A DNA stretch of 64,000 nucleotides from Lithodes maja (Eukaryota; Arthropoda; Malacostraca; Decapoda; Lithodidae), in the NCBI GenBank assembly GCA_037953745.1, contig JBAKBP010000202.1, forward strand, positions 1-64,000, read 5' to 3'. Both the position numbers and the translations under genes were made by a program. The stretch's first letter is position 1. Each line of letters opens with the position of its first letter. A model generated the notes under the pieces. That model was not told the origin of the DNA. It saw nothing but the letters and a program-made list of their open reading frames with translations, and did not search any database. Below, in pieces: positions 1 through 10,315 of the stretch.

Positions 1-179
1 AAGAGAGTTCAGTTGATTTTCTGAGGGCCTTATAAAATAGAATACAACAACAAAATTATCTCTCTCTCGGTAATTCTGTACTTATCCGGATGCTCCCTCT
101 CGCCCAACCCCTCGAAACCCACAGAAAAGAATTGAGTTTTGGGCATAGACTAAAGAAAATGGATACAGGATATGTTGAG

Positions 180-216
180 CCCCCCCCCCCCCCCCCTCTA
201 CCCAACACACACACAC
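180..216. repeat. Poly-C tract and (CA)n microsatellite
   Basis: A run of 17 C followed by a short CA repeat. The rest of 1-420 shows no repeat or coding signal I can support; the open frames there are short and without recognisable domains. Confidence 0.85.
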
Positions 217-419
217 AGTAAAGTGAAAAGTTTCCCCGGATACTGAAAGGGTTTAACAGCTTATCCAAGACAAGTAGCCCTACAGACACGGTGGACACCC
301 CTTGAAATCCTCACAATGCAAGAGGACAACACGGCATGGGGGGCATCTCGAACCAGAACAGTGACAACAACCAACACAAGCTCCTTCCCACACCACACAC
401 AGCGCGCAAGTCTCCCACG

Positions 420-780
420 CAGTCCTAGCAACCAACCCAGTATGTCCTTAGCAACGCACACAACATGTCCCTAGCAACCCAAATATATCCCTAGGAACGG
501 CATCTCGGCATCTCGGACCAGAGCAGTGACAAGCAACCAACACCTCGACTCCTCCCCCACACCACACACAGCGCGCAAGTCTAGCACGCAGCCCTAGCAA
601 CCAACACACGTCCGTAGCAACCCTCACATGACCCCTAGCAATCTACACGTCCATAGCAACCCTCACATGACCCTAGCAACCCACACGTCCCTAGCAACCC
701 TCACATGACCCTAGCAACCTACACGTCCATAGCAACCCTCACATGGCCCTAGCAACCGACTCCTCCCCACACCACACACA
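420..780. repeat. Minisatellite built on CCCTAGCAAC
   Basis: The phrase ccctagcaac recurs about every 18-40 bp, alternating with cacacgtcc and cctcacatgaccc. Copies between about 590 and 770 are the most regular. No frame carries a domain. Confidence 0.75.
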
Positions 781-869
781 CAAAGACAGCCATGATCAAC
801 ATGCAATTTTATATAGGGTATTACTCTGAAGTAACTTTGCTTCAAATCATTCGGTACTTCAAAACCAAG

Positions 870-1060
870 TATGTATATGTATGTATGTACTGTATATACT
901 CAGGCACATACCCCATAGCTGGGGGTGGCCGACTCGAGACAGAGCCCGAACAGGGAAAAAAATACACACACACACAAATTCACACATCTAGGTCGCCCAA
1001 GAGAATATCCAGAAAACAGTGATCACACTCCCCCGGCCCCCGACCTCCCGGAACCAAAAG
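870..1060 (+). repeat. Interspersed repeat family F (copy 1)
   Basis: Starts in a tatgtatgtatg stretch, then holds the phrases ccccatagctgggggtggcc and gactcgagacagagcccg, then acacatctaggtcgcccaag and a C-rich end. Other copies lie near 37.8, 48.1, 48.8, 48.9-49.1, 50.4 and 51.7 kb, some inverted. The microsatellite end and variable length fit the 3' tail of a non-LTR element, but no RT is attached here, so the class is unproven. Confidence 0.7.
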
Positions 1061-1110
1061 TAGAAGTAAAAATACATGGGTGTTGTTTCTTGTGACCAAA
1101 TGAACTTGCC

Positions 1111-1323
1111 TATACCCTGTTCCAAATAAGTAGACCAAAACTATTGAACATTAACCTCTATAACTCACAAAAGACTAGAGTAATCGAGCTAATATATCTA
1201 CCATTTGGAAGGGGTCAGCCAGGGAATAGGTGTGGAAATTTAAAGCCCATCTGCTTTAGCCCTTTCTGAGTTATAGAGGTTAATGTTGAGGATTTCTGGC
1301 CTACCTACTTGTAACAGGGTATA
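1111..1323. mobile_element. MITE with long terminal inverted repeats (family G)
   Basis: The left end reads tataccctgttccaaataag and the right end reads acttgtaacagggtata, its reverse complement apart from one base and a small offset. The inner arms (attaacctctataactca / tgagttatagaggttaat) extend the inverted repeat to more than 50 bp. TA at both ends suggests a TA-target DNA transposon. The core resembles the elements at 9113-9304 and 60047-60265. Confidence 0.8.
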
Positions 1324-1660
1324 GTTGTTGTTGTTGCTCCCTAGACTGTCTGGCCGAACAGTACCGAGTCCGGTTGACCGAAGCCGCTCCAGATGCTCGG
1401 GCCCCCGAAGGGGGAAGGAACCAGGGTGACATGAGATCTGTCTCTGAGAGGACAGCGGGGGAGGGAATCATAAGCCAACGGGTTTACAACCCCGGGCCAA
1501 TGCCCCCACCGTCCGCAGCCCCCCTTGCAGTGTCACCCAATCGGGCGATCTCGCCAGCACCCAGAAGGAAAAGCAGTACAGTAAAAGTGACAGACAGAAA
1601 CGGCTAAGGTTGGGTAGAGAATACCAAACTTCACTCTAGAGAGGACCAGTCCTCACCCGA
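1324..1660 (-). mobile_element. 5'-truncated jockey-like LINE, 3' end
   Basis: On the plus strand this begins with (GTT)n, then a sequence whose complement reads LFGQTV-stop followed by (AAC)n. The same 3' terminus closes the better-preserved copy at 56028-57078. The LINE therefore lies on the minus strand with its tail at 1324. The upstream limit is approximate, because coding similarity fades after about 300 bp. Confidence 0.6.
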
Positions 1661-1889
1661 CAGGGCATAGTTATTTCACCTGGTAGGCTTCCCAAACCCT
1701 CAGCCTAAACAGCAGGGAAGGGTCCAAGGAAGTCCCATCTTCTGATACGCTAGTCCATAGAATAGCAAGAGTTTTGACCAAAGTAATTATAGGGCCGGAG
1801 TTACTGGAACCGGAAGATATGTGGGCCGGAGTGACTTGTTTCCCTTTTTGTATACCCTTTCAATACCAGTTTATTAATGTTATTCTATC

Positions 1890-2215
1890 CACCTCCCTCC
1901 CTCCGTACTCCATTTATGGCCCACCCGCCCTCCTCGCTCTCGTCCTACCTACTGCATTCATTCTCCTCTCTCCCTCCCTCCCCACTGCATTAATCCCCCT
2001 TCCCTCCCCACTGCTTTCATCCCCCTTCCTCCCTCCCTCCCCACTGCATTCATCCCCCTTCCTCCCTCCATCCCCACTGCATGCACCCCTCCCTCCCTCA
2101 TCCCACTACATCCATCTCCCACCTTCCCTCCCTTCCTCCCCACTACATCCATCTCCCACCCTCCCTCCCTTCTCCCACTGCATCCATCCATCCCTCCACC
2201 CTCCCTCAATACTTA
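1890..2215. repeat. Pyrimidine-rich minisatellite, about 30 bp unit
   Basis: About nine imperfect copies of a unit containing cccactgcattcatccccc followed by (CCTC)n. Both strands are open for long stretches only because of composition; these frames should not be called genes. Confidence 0.85.
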
Positions 2216-2450
2216 ATGGAAAGTATGCAGTTTCTATGTGTTTGTATTATATTCCACTAATTGTTTTAATATCAATTATTGTGGTGTAATAATGTGCTAA
2301 TACTTTTCATTGCTATCTCTAATAATACACCATATTAACTGGCTAGGCATACGATATATCTATAGGAACTACCACCGACAATGATAGGGGTTGTGTATGT
2401 GTAGGGTCCGTAGACTTTATCATTTTATTGCTATACCGTTACACACTTAA

Positions 2451-2655
2451 CTCTTAGACGATACCATGACGCAGTTTTCTGTTTTCGGGCTATTATTAGA
2501 TGATTTTATTCAGATTGGGAAGGGCATATGGAAGCCAGGGGGTTAGTTGAGATAGTCTTTACCCATATAATTCCCACATATACTTTCTAAATTATATTAT
2601 ATCGTCTATTGATAGCCAGAATAAACTGTTAAAATGCGTCACAATCTTCAAAGGG
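2451..2655. mobile_element. piggyBac-like fold-back MITE, family B
   Basis: Flanked by TTAA at 2447-2450 and 2656-2659. The arms (ctattattagatgatttta near the left and tatatcgtctattgatag near the right) are inverted relative to each other, and the ends carry atgacgcag / atgcgtcac. About 205 bp, the same size as the copies at 4689 and 20749. Confidence 0.75.
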
Positions 2656-2679
2656 TTAAATAATCAAGGATATGGAAGA

Positions 2680-2710
2680 GGTGTATGTATGTATGTATGT
2701 ATGTATGTAA
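2680..2710. repeat. (GTAT)n microsatellite
   Basis: About seven GTAT units just after the family B MITE. Confidence 0.9.
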
Positions 2711-2744
2711 TGGGCTGAACGTCATGCAATCTGAATACTAATGA

Positions 2745-2800
2745 GGCTAAACATGAGGGAGAAGGGGACCAGAAAAACGACCCATCTCCCCTTAATGAAT
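2745..2800 (-). repeat. Interspersed family A, terminal fragment
   Basis: The phrase gaggctaaacatgagggaga with agggg is the complement of the conserved start of family A (ccccttctccctcatgttta) seen near 20.4, 22.9, 23.7, 47.9 and 49.5 kb. Confidence 0.65.
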
Positions 2801-2862
2801 TTTTACTTTACCGGTATTAGAAATCTGACTATATTACTAATGATTATAATTCTTCCTTCCAG

Positions 2863-4489
2863 AATGTGTGGGTTTGGTGCTTACGTATTAACCGCCAACG
2901 CTACCACCACCACTACGACTACTGCCAACACCGCTACCACCACAACTACCACCACAACTACCACCACGGCTACTACAACGGCTATCACAACGGCTATCAC
3001 AACTACTACCACCACGACTACTACTGCGACTACTGCCAACACCGCTACCACCAGAACTATCACTATTAACTGTCAACGCTACCATCACGACGACTACTGC
3101 CAACACCGCTACCACAACTACTACCACTACTACTACGAATACTGCCAACACCGCTACCACCACAACTACAACGACTAGCACCACAGCTACCACAACTACT
3201 ACCACAGCTACCATTACCACCACTAACCACCAACACTAAGGTGCCGGCCGAGTGGAATGGGTGGAGAAGGGTGGCAGCAGGAGTAATCTGCTATAGAAGG
3301 GTTTCTGCAAAAGTGAAAGCGAAAGTATACAAGACGGTAGTGAGACCAACTATGTTGTACGGTATGGAGACGGTGGCATTGAAAACAAGACGGGAGGCAG
3401 AGTTGGAGGTAGCAGAGTTGAAGATGCTGCATGTACGACGGGACAAAGCGAGAGAGGCGAGATTGAGCCGGAAGGTGGTTTGGACATGTGCAGAGGAGGG
3501 ATGTGGAGTATGTTGGGAGAAGGATGCTTGGGATGGAGCTACCAGGCAAAACTAAAAGAGGAAAGCCAAAGAGGAGGATCATGGATGCAGTGAGAGAGGA
3601 CATGTTGGTGTGATAGCAGGGGAGAGAGTGAGATGGAGGCGAGTGATCTGCTGTGGCGACCCCTAAGAGAAACAGCCGAAAGAAGATCACCAACACTACG
3701 ACTACCACCACAGGTACCACAACTACCACCACAGCTACCACGACTACCACCACGACTACAACCAGATACCACAACTACCATCACTACTATTACCACGGCT
3801 GCCACAGCTACCACCCCCACTAAAACCACTACAGCTACCACAATTACCGCCACTACCACTATAATCACCTCAACTACTACCACCACGAAAATGGTTACCA
3901 CTATAACCACCACTACTATTTCCACCACAGCTACCACAACTATGTCTACCACCACCACAGCTACTACCACGGCTACCACCATATCAGTGACCACAACTAC
4001 AACCACTACTTTTACTACCTCGGCGACTACCACCATTAATTACAGTTAAGAGAAAACAAAAATCAAATGAAATAAACATCTCTACCGAAACTAGTACCAG
4101 TGCCATCTATACCACCACCACCACTACCACTTGTACGATCTCTACCACCACTACCACAACAACAACAACCACCACCACTACCACAACAACAACCACCACC
4201 ACCACTACCACAACAACAACAACCACCACCACCACAACCACCACCACCACTACCTCAACAACCACCACCACCACCTCAACAACCACCACCACAACAACCA
4301 CCACCACTACCACAACAACCACCACCACTACCACCACTACCACAACAACCACCACCACTACCACAACAACCACCACCACTACCTCAACAACCACCACCAC
4401 TGCCTCAACAACCAGCAGAACATCTCGACCACAACTACCACCAGTACGATCTCCACCACTACGGCCACCACTACCACAACTTACCCAAG
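2863..4489 (+). repeat. Threonine-codon (ACN) repeat block with splice-like borders
   Basis: The block is bounded on the left by a branch-like tactaat and a pyrimidine tract ending in AG at 2861-2862, and on the right by AAG|GTAAGT at 4490. Inside, ACC/ACT/ACA triplets with interspersed gccaacaccgct encode long Thr runs in one frame, and His/Asn or Pro/Gln runs in the others. The Thr frame is shifted near 3068 and stopped at 4047-4049, and a LINE fragment interrupts it at 3239-3687. It may be a decayed mucin-like exon or an expanded trinucleotide repeat that lies next to chance splice motifs. Coding status is unresolved. Confidence 0.6.
3239..3687 (+). mobile_element. 5'-truncated RTE-type LINE with 11-bp TSD
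   Basis: The plus strand encodes the C-terminal thumb region of an RTE-like reverse transcriptase (AKVYKTVVRPTMLYGMETVA, then EAELEVAELKMLHVRR), followed by a frame-broken GKPKRRIMDAVRED stretch. The 3' end reads tgtggcgacccctaagagaa and then a purine-rich tail. The sequence caccaacacta occurs at 3228-3238 and again at 3688-3698, an exact 11-bp target duplication inside the ACN block. The insertion is about 450 bp, so most of the element is missing. Confidence 0.85.
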
Positions 4490-4524
4490 GTAAGTTATTG
4501 ATCCCTTGGTATAAGGCTAAATTT

Positions 4525-4640
4525 AACCCTTTGAAGATTATGACGCAGTTTAGCAGTTTTTCTGGCTGTCAAGAGACGATTTTATACAGCTTAGGAAGGA
4601 TCTGTTGGAATTATTGAGGTAAAAGACTATCTCAACCCTC
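4525..4640. mobile_element. Family B piggyBac-like MITE, left half
   Basis: TTTAACCCTTTGAAGATTATG begins a family B end, and agacgattttatacagctta / ggaagg is the diagnostic stem. The right arm is not recognisable, so this copy is truncated or decayed. Confidence 0.6.
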
Positions 4641-4688
4641 CTAACTTACGCAGAGTTGATGAATAGATAATCACACACATTAACTTAA

Positions 4689-4892
4689 CCCTTTCAAGAT
4701 CCAAGACGCATTTCTTTTGTTTTCTGGTAATTATTAGACGATTTTATTCAGATTAGGAAATGTATATGGAAGTCAGAGGGTTGATTGAGATAGCCTTTAC
4801 CCTTTCAATACCCACAGATCTTTCCTAAGCTGCATAACATCGTCTAATAATAGCCAAAATAATCTGCTAAAACGCGTCAGAGCTATAAGGGG
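4689..4892. mobile_element. piggyBac-like fold-back MITE, family B (intact)
   Basis: TTAA at 4685-4688 and 4893-4896 brackets ends starting ccctttcaagat and finishing agctataagggg. The arms attagacgattttattcag and aacatcgtctaataatag can fold into a stem around a loop of about 90 bp. No coding capacity. TTAA targets and CCC-starting ends are features of piggyBac elements, so it was probably mobilised by a piggyBac transposase. Confidence 0.82.
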
Positions 4893-5209
4893 TTAACAAA
4901 TCAAGGTTTAGAGTGCGTGGATAGTCAGTACTTTAATACTAAGTTCTTCTTTTATACTACGTTTTTCGTTTGTTGTGGATTAATCTGAGACAGAATGTAT
5001 AAATATGTAGCACATTGCGTAAATACAAAATAATGTTACCAATTACCGGTACTTAGTTACAAATGGACTTGCAAATTTGAGACTGAAAATTTCGGTTCTT
5101 GGCTCAGGGAAAGCGAATTTCTAGAAACTGACACAAGTCCAGCAAATTCAAAAGTAGAGAAGGTAGGCTAAAATGATGTGGTAAATCGATTGGTGTAGGT
5201 TAGAAAGGT

Positions 5210-7606
5210 CTATCTATCTATCTATTGCCCGACGCCGTGATCCCCGAAGGGGTGGCCACGAACGAACCGCCCCCATGCACCTCTGTCCCCAGTCAGTCGA
5301 CGCCCCTCCTCCCAACCAGCACCGCCTTCATTCATGTAGTTCCTCACTCCATCCTTCCACCTCATATTCGGTCTACCTCTCCCCCTCTGTCCCTCCACCT
5401 CGCTCTCGTACACCCTCTTAGTCATTCTCTCGCTTTCCATACATTCCATATGGCCGAACCATCTCAAGTTGTTCCTTTTCACACTTTCCAGCACATCTAC
5501 CTCCACACCACACCTCCTTCTTACTTCCTCATTAGTCTGTCTATCCCTCCATGTAATTCCGCACGCACTCCTTAAGTAATTCATTTCCACTGCTCTCACT
5601 CTTGGTCTGAGTCTCTCAACCAACGTCCATGCTTCGCTTCCGTAAGTCAGTGTCGGGATTACCACACTGTCATGCAAGGACTTCTTCACTTCCATACTGA
5701 CCACCCTATTTCTTGTTACTGCTTTTAGCGTTCCTACAACCCTCTTCCCCTGTTGTACCCTCTCCCGTACCTCTTCATCCATAGTCCCATCTTTACTCAA
5801 CACACTGCCCAGATACTTAAAAGAGTTGACGATCTCCATAGCCTGACCGTTCAGCTTCATCTCACACTCTGTGACTTCACCCCTTTCGAAGACCATAACC
5901 TTGCTCTTCCCCGTATTTACCTTCAAATTCCGTTTTTCGCACACTGTTCCAAACTCATTTACCAGACCCTGCAACTCCCATTCATTATCACTCATCAGAA
6001 CTGTATCATCCGCAAACAGCAGTATAGGTAGCTTCCACTCAATTCCCTCCCTTTTCAGCGATACACCAACATCCACTGCTCTTGATAGTATTTCTTTCAT
6101 AACTCCATCCATATATACAGTAAACAACCACGGGGACATCACACACCCCTGTTTCAAACCAACATTCAGGTCAAAGAACTCGCTCTGCTCACTCTCCACA
6201 CGTACTGCCGCCTTTGCACCCTCATACATGCTCTTCACTGCTTTCAGCAACTTGCCCTCTACTCCGTATATTCTAAGTACTTTCCACAAACCTTCTCTAT
6301 CCACTCTGTCATAGGCCTTCTCCAAGTCCATAAAGGCAACATACACCTTTTGTTTCTTCTCGAGATACTTCTCCACAACACAATTCAGGGTAAAAATCTG
6401 ATCTACACATCCTCTTCCCTTCCTAAAGCCTCCCTGCTCGTCGCCTATCCATTTCTCCGTTCTCACTCTCACTCTCTCAATCACTACCCTACTGTATACC
6501 TTCCCTACTACGCTTAGAAGACATATTCCTCGGTGGTTACCACACACTCCTCTTTCCCCTTTGCCCTTATATAGGGTGACTATTATGCCAGTCTTCCAGT
6601 CATCGGGTGCACTCCCCTTCTCCCATGCTAGTTTGCACATTTTCCATACCCATTCTATCACTATCTCACCACCATACCTCAACATTTCCCCACACACTCC
6701 ATCTGTTCCTGGTGCTTTCCCCAACTTCACTCTTTTCATGGCTTCCCACACTTCTGACCTCCTGATCCCCACCTCCTCCTCCACTACTTCTCTTCTTCTC
6801 CCTCCCATACCATATCCAGCTATGTTTGCTGGCTCTTCATTCCTTTCATTTAGCAACTCACTGAAGTACTCCCTCCATCTTTCGACTCTCTCTTGCTTCT
6901 CGGCTAGCATTCTCCCATTCTTATCTTTCACACCCTTACTGTTTCCCTTGCTACCTTCCCTAACTTTCTTGACTTCTTTCCAGAACAGTTTCTTACTCTC
7001 CCTCCATTTTACACTCAGATTCCTTCCAAATTCCTCATCTACTCTTCTCTTACTTTCCTTCACTACTCTCTTCACCACCCTCTTACTCTCCACGTACCTC
7101 GCTCGTTTCTGTCTCTCGGAATCTTCATTCCCTCTACTACCCAACCACTCTCTATATGCTTTCTTCTTTTCTTCCACAGCTATTCTTACCTCTTCTGTCC
7201 ACCATGCTGTACCTTTCACTCCCCTCCCTCTTCTCCTCACTCCACACACCTCCTCACATGCTGCACAGATCTCATCCTTAAACACCTTGCTCATCTCCTC
7301 CACTTCCTCCATAACTTCCAGGTCGAACCCACCTAGTCGTCTTTCCACTGCTCTCCTGTACTCCTCCCTGACTTCCTCCTCCTGCAACCTCTCCACCCTC
7401 CTCACCATTCCACCCTCCTCTCGCCTCCCTCCCGCTCTCCTCACCCACTTCTTTTGTATCCTAACCTTAGCTACCACTACATAATGATCAGACAGACCCC
7501 CTCCAATACCCCTCTATACACCCTAGCATCCATCACAGATTTCTTCATTCGTTCATCCACACATACATAATCAATCAATGACTTTCGTTCCACCACTCTG
7601 TAGGTG
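5210..7606 (-). mobile_element. RTE-type LINE, 5'-truncated, with TSD
   Basis: The element is antisense. Its 3' end is a (GATA)n tail at 5210-5223 beside the ORF stop. Upstream of the open RT frame, minus-strand 7606-7478 still encodes the last part of the apurinic-type endonuclease (RVVERKSLIDYVCVDERMKK, then SDHYVVVAKV) with one frameshift. The sequence tagaaaggt occurs at 5201-5209 and 7607-7615, giving a 9-bp duplication. Joining the flanks restores family E sequence. The missing part is most of the endonuclease and the 5' UTR. Confidence 0.85.
5222..7477 (-). CDS. RTE-type LINE reverse transcriptase, open 751-aa frame
   Basis: Copies the element's RNA into DNA at a nicked target. The frame is uninterrupted. 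An N-terminal basic linker of about 220 residues precedes the RT palm and fingers: GKAPGTDGVCGEML near 260, DEQGGFRKGRGCVDQIFTL near 350, FMDLEKAYD with the catalytic Asp at about residue 384, GLKQGCVMSPWLF near 445 and LLFADDTVLM with the Asp pair at about 490-491. The thumb holds FKYLGSVLSKDG, TYGSEAWTL and LRWFGH, typical of RTE-clade proteins. The annotated start is only the first Met in the open stretch; the true protein began upstream in the endonuclease, now frameshifted and truncated. The intact RT frame suggests a fairly recent copy, but it cannot be autonomous without a complete endonuclease. Confidence 0.9.
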   Translation of the reverse strand: MVAKVRIQKKWVRRAGGRREEGGMVRRVERLQEEEVREEYRRAVERRLGGFDLEVMEEVEEMSKVFKDEICAACEEVCGVRRRGRGVKGTAWWTEEVRIAVEEKKKAYREWLGSRGNEDSERQKRARYVESKRVVKRVVKESKRRVDEEFGRNLSVKWRESKKLFWKEVKKVREGSKGNSKGVKDKNGRMLAEKQERVERWREYFSELLNERNEEPANIAGYGMGGRRREVVEEEVGIRRSEVWEAMKRVKLGKAPGTDGVCGEMLRYGGEIVIEWVWKMCKLAWEKGSAPDDWKTGIIVTLYKGKGERGVCGNHRGICLLSVVGKVYSRVVIERVRVRTEKWIGDEQGGFRKGRGCVDQIFTLNCVVEKYLEKKQKVYVAFMDLEKAYDRVDREGLWKVLRIYGVEGKLLKAVKSMYEGAKAAVRVESEQSEFFDLNVGLKQGCVMSPWLFTVYMDGVMKEILSRAVDVGVSLKREGIEWKLPILLFADDTVLMSDNEWELQGLVNEFGTVCEKRNLKVNTGKSKVMVFERGEVTECEMKLNGQAMEIVNSFKYLGSVLSKDGTMDEEVRERVQQGKRVVGTLKAVTRNRVVSMEVKKSLHDSVVIPTLTYGSEAWTLVERLRPRVRAVEMNYLRSACGITWRDRQTNEEVRRRCGVEVDVLESVKRNNLRWFGHMECMESERMTKRVYESEVEGQRGRGRPNMRWKDGVRNYMNEGGAGWEEGRRLTGDRGAWGRFVRGHPFGDHGVGQ

Positions 7607-8290
7607 TAGAAAGGTGTAGCGTTAATTTTGGGCGTAGTAAATTCGGGCGTTTTGGGAAGTTATTGGCCAGGCAGCCAGACTTGGCCGGAGCTTGGGGATC
7701 ACCAAGTCCTTTATTATTTGTATTATTCGGTTATTATTGAATATTATTTATTTTTTAAGGGTGTTTATGAAACGGACTATATTATTGAGTGCATATTTGT
7801 GTGAATAAACCACTAATTTCAACCACATTTACTTATAATTCACGTTTTATGAATAAAGCGACACTAATATATTCGTAACTTTCTTAAAATACAAAAATTT
7901 AAAAATCTGCAAAAAAACATTTCTAGAAATAAATCGAACTACCTATTGTCAAAGTCTCAACCTTGTAACTCAAAAACTACAAAAGTTACTGGACTTTCAA
8001 ATTTGTGACTGAAAATGTCGATTCTTGGGTCAGGGGAAGCGAATATAGAGAAACTGACACTAGTCCAGCAAAGAAAAAAGTATATAAAGAAAGCCTAAAA
8101 TGATGCGGTAAATCCATTGGTGTAGGTTAGAATGCTGTAGCGTTATTTTGGGCGTGGTAATTTCGGGCGTTTTAGGCGTTTTTGGGTGACTCAGGCCTAC
8201 CGTTTTCTATACAACCCCGTTCAGCAGAGACATTTATATGCAACTCGGTTCTTTGTACTGTCAACATATCCTGCAGTTTGTAAATACTTT

Positions 8291-8508
8291 CACGCATTTA
8301 TGACGCAGAGGTTGCCAGATTAGCAATACAAATTTGAGTTCTCTCACTCTTATAATTACCTCTCCAAAATTAGTTTTCTGGCCACAGCTAACTCAAAGAC
8401 AACTACAGAGGTTGAAGTAACTAAACTAATGGTTTCTAAATACCCCTGATGGTAACAAAGGCTTTAAAGTATCCCCAATAGGCTCAAAATTGCGTCATAT
8501 GCGTGAAA
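8291..8508 (-). mobile_element. MITE family C (TTTCACGCA ends)
   Basis: The left end ttcacgcatttatgacgca and the right end tgcgtcatatgcgtgaaa are inverted repeats. The interior (tgatggtaacaaaggcttta and ctcaaagacaactacagagg) is the complement of the elements at 20025-20215 and 53053-53277. Unlike the 53-kb copy, no TTAA borders remain. Confidence 0.75.
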
Positions 8509-8683
8509 ATGTTAGTCTTTATTTAATTAATTTTAAAGATCCGTACTTTTGTTAATGTTTCTCAGTCGCGTATTATAGTGATTAATAGTCCTTATTGCTA
8601 ATATTTAGAACCGGTACTATTAACTATTTCGTAGTCGAATATTCTAATCGATTATTAATTATTTTTATTCTTCTCTTTTTCAG

Positions 8684-8857
8684 GATTTGAGTTGTTGCCT
8701 GCCAACACTGCGAGATAATGGACTCTGCCAACACATCCCAACCTCCTACTGCCAACACATCCCAACCTACCAACTGCCAACACTGCGAGATAATGGACTC
8801 TGCCAACACATCCCAACCTCCTACTGCCAACACATCCCAACCTACCAACTGCCTGGG
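8684..8857 (+). other. Candidate exon made of a tandem duplication
   Basis: A strong polypyrimidine tract and CAG precede 8684, and GGG|GTGAGT follows 8857. The 174-bp interval is a duplicated segment (CQHIPTSY-like and LRDNGLCQHIP-like peptides twice in the open frame) and is divisible by three. The same border sequences (tttcag|gat and ctgggg|tgagttactgc) frame 10316-10443. No known domain. It could be an exon of an unknown gene or a non-coding RNA, or a repeat that happens to carry splice motifs. Confidence 0.35.
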
Positions 8858-8892
8858 GTGAGTTACTGCTGAATTTAATACAATATATATAC

Positions 8893-8960
8893 TCTGTTCA
8901 CGACAAGTAGGCCAATAATGAGTTTCTTTTTCACAAATTGAATGTTCAACAAGTACGAGA
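8893..8960. repeat. Copy of an intron-side repeat, also at 10478 and inverted at 10590
   Basis: Contains cacgacaagtaggccaataa and gaatgttcaacaagtac. A diverged direct copy occurs at 10478-10540 and an inverted copy at about 10590-10655, so the 10.5-kb pair could form a hairpin in RNA or DNA. Confidence 0.6.
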
Positions 8961-8984
8961 AATATGAAATATTATTATGTTTTT

Positions 8985-9108
8985 ACACCAACCAACTTCA
9001 CATCTAAACTCAATTAATGAAGTCAACAAATACATATGGCACTCCGAGGACTCGAACCCAGGATACTCACATCGAAATTCCGCGCACTATGCTATCAAGA
9101 CAGATATA
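8985..9108 (-). mobile_element. tRNA-related SINE, family S1
   Basis: On the minus strand a B-box-like ggttcgagtcc (9048-9058 on plus as the complement) sits in a tRNA 3'-half-like context, followed by gtatttgttgacttcatta and ttggttggtgtaaa. Copies at 18675-18785 (minus) and 23515-23610 (plus) share this order. The 5' half with the A box is not clear in any copy. Confidence 0.65.
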
Positions 9109-9112
9109 CAAA

Positions 9113-9304
9113 TATAGGTAGTGCCAGCGAACTTGACAATAATGTTGACCCCTTAACTGCTTATAACTCGAAATTAATGAAAGCAATCGGGATGACGTTT
9201 CTATCATTTGGGAAGAGTCCACCAAGAAATAGGTGTGTGGATAATTACAGCCAGTTTGCTCTAGGCCCTTTTGAGTTACAGAGAGGTCAGAGATCAAGAT
9301 TATT
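9113..9304 (+). mobile_element. MITE related to the 60.0-kb element, right end lost
   Basis: The left end taggtagtgccagcgaactt and the core cagccagtttgctctaggcc match 60047-60265. The right terminal repeat stops after agattattgt, so the copy is truncated. Confidence 0.7.
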
Positions 9305-9399
9305 GTATAAGAATTCTGACTTGTTGAAAAAAGTGCGATTTGTGGACTTACGAATGTGGATAGAGAAAACCTGTGACAAGTTGTATAAAAAACTTTAAT

Positions 9400-10105
9400 G
9401 AAAGGGTTAAATTATGCGGTAAATCGAATGGCATAAGTTAGAAAAGTGTAGGTTAATTTGGGCGTGGTGAATTAGGGCGATTTTAGCTGGACTTTGCACC
9501 AAGCAGCCAGAGTGCGTGGATCACCAAGTACTTCAATATCTACATTATTCAGTTGTTATTACAGTTTCTTACTGTTGTGAATTTTCATATAGAACGGAAT
9601 ATATAATTAAGTGCATAATTGTGTGAAGGAACAACTGCTTTCAACCACATTTACGTATAGTTCACGTTTCATTTGTAAAGCTGCACTAATTTATTCATAT
9701 CTCTCGAACAAAATACAAATTGAAAAACCTGAGAAAGCCCATTTCTCTGAACAATTAGAACTACCCATTGTCAAAGTCTCAGCCTTGTAACTCGAAAATT
9801 GCAAAAGTTAATGGACTTTCAAATTTGTGACTGAAAATTTCGATTCTTGGCTCAGGGGAGGCGAATTTGGAAAATCTGACACAAGTCCAGCAAAGAAAAA
9901 AGTATATCCATTGGTGTAGGTTAGAATGCTGTAGCGTTATTTTGGGCGTGGTGATTTCGGGCGTTTTAGGCGTTTTTGGGTGACTCAGGCAGCCAGCCAG
10001 CCAGCCCGCCCCAGGACCAATGCGCGCACTACCGTTTTCTATACAACCCAGTTCAGTAGAGACGTTTAAATGCAACTCGGTTCTTTTGTACTGTTAACAT
10101 ATCCC
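9400..10105. repeat. Tandem repeat family E, second array
   Basis: Colinear with 5170-5209 plus 7616-8275. Near-identical stretches include agaactacccattgtcaaag, agtccagcaaagaaaaaagt and ggtgtaggttagaatgctgt. This copy lacks the RTE LINE and the family C MITE found in the first array, so both probably inserted after the duplication or only on one side. Confidence 0.75.
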
Positions 10106-10315
10106 GCAATATTATTGATAATTAGACATAATCAGAAAGTTTATAACTATTCCTTTCATTATTGATGCTTGATAATTACCATCGTATTTCGTTGCTTACC
10201 TCGCATTACTGAAAAACATTCCATTTGTGAAAAATAGTAGTTTTATTTATTATTTATGTGAGCTCTCATCTTGGTAATCTATTGCCCAAATTAATTTATT
10301 GTTTCTTGTTTTCAG

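Larger units (their letters stand above)
5050..8275. repeat. Tandem repeat family E, first array, split by a LINE
   Basis: A complex repeat runs from about 5060 to 5209 and resumes at 7616 after the LINE; a second partial unit follows at about 7930-8275. Shared landmarks are ctgacacaagtccagcaaa, ggtgtaggttagaa, gcgtta(a)ttttgggcg and tcaaagtctcaaccttgtaa. The same unit recurs at 9400-10100, so a segment containing it appears to have been duplicated in tandem with the exon-like segments at 8684 and 10316. Confidence 0.75.

Noticed and set aside
4107..4400. Poly-valine or poly-proline/glutamine proteins
   Set aside because: Alternative frames of the ACN triplet repeat; composition only.
6561..7484. 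307-aa plus-strand frame
   Set aside because: Antisense of the RTE reverse transcriptase; Ser/Leu/Thr-rich shadow without similarity.
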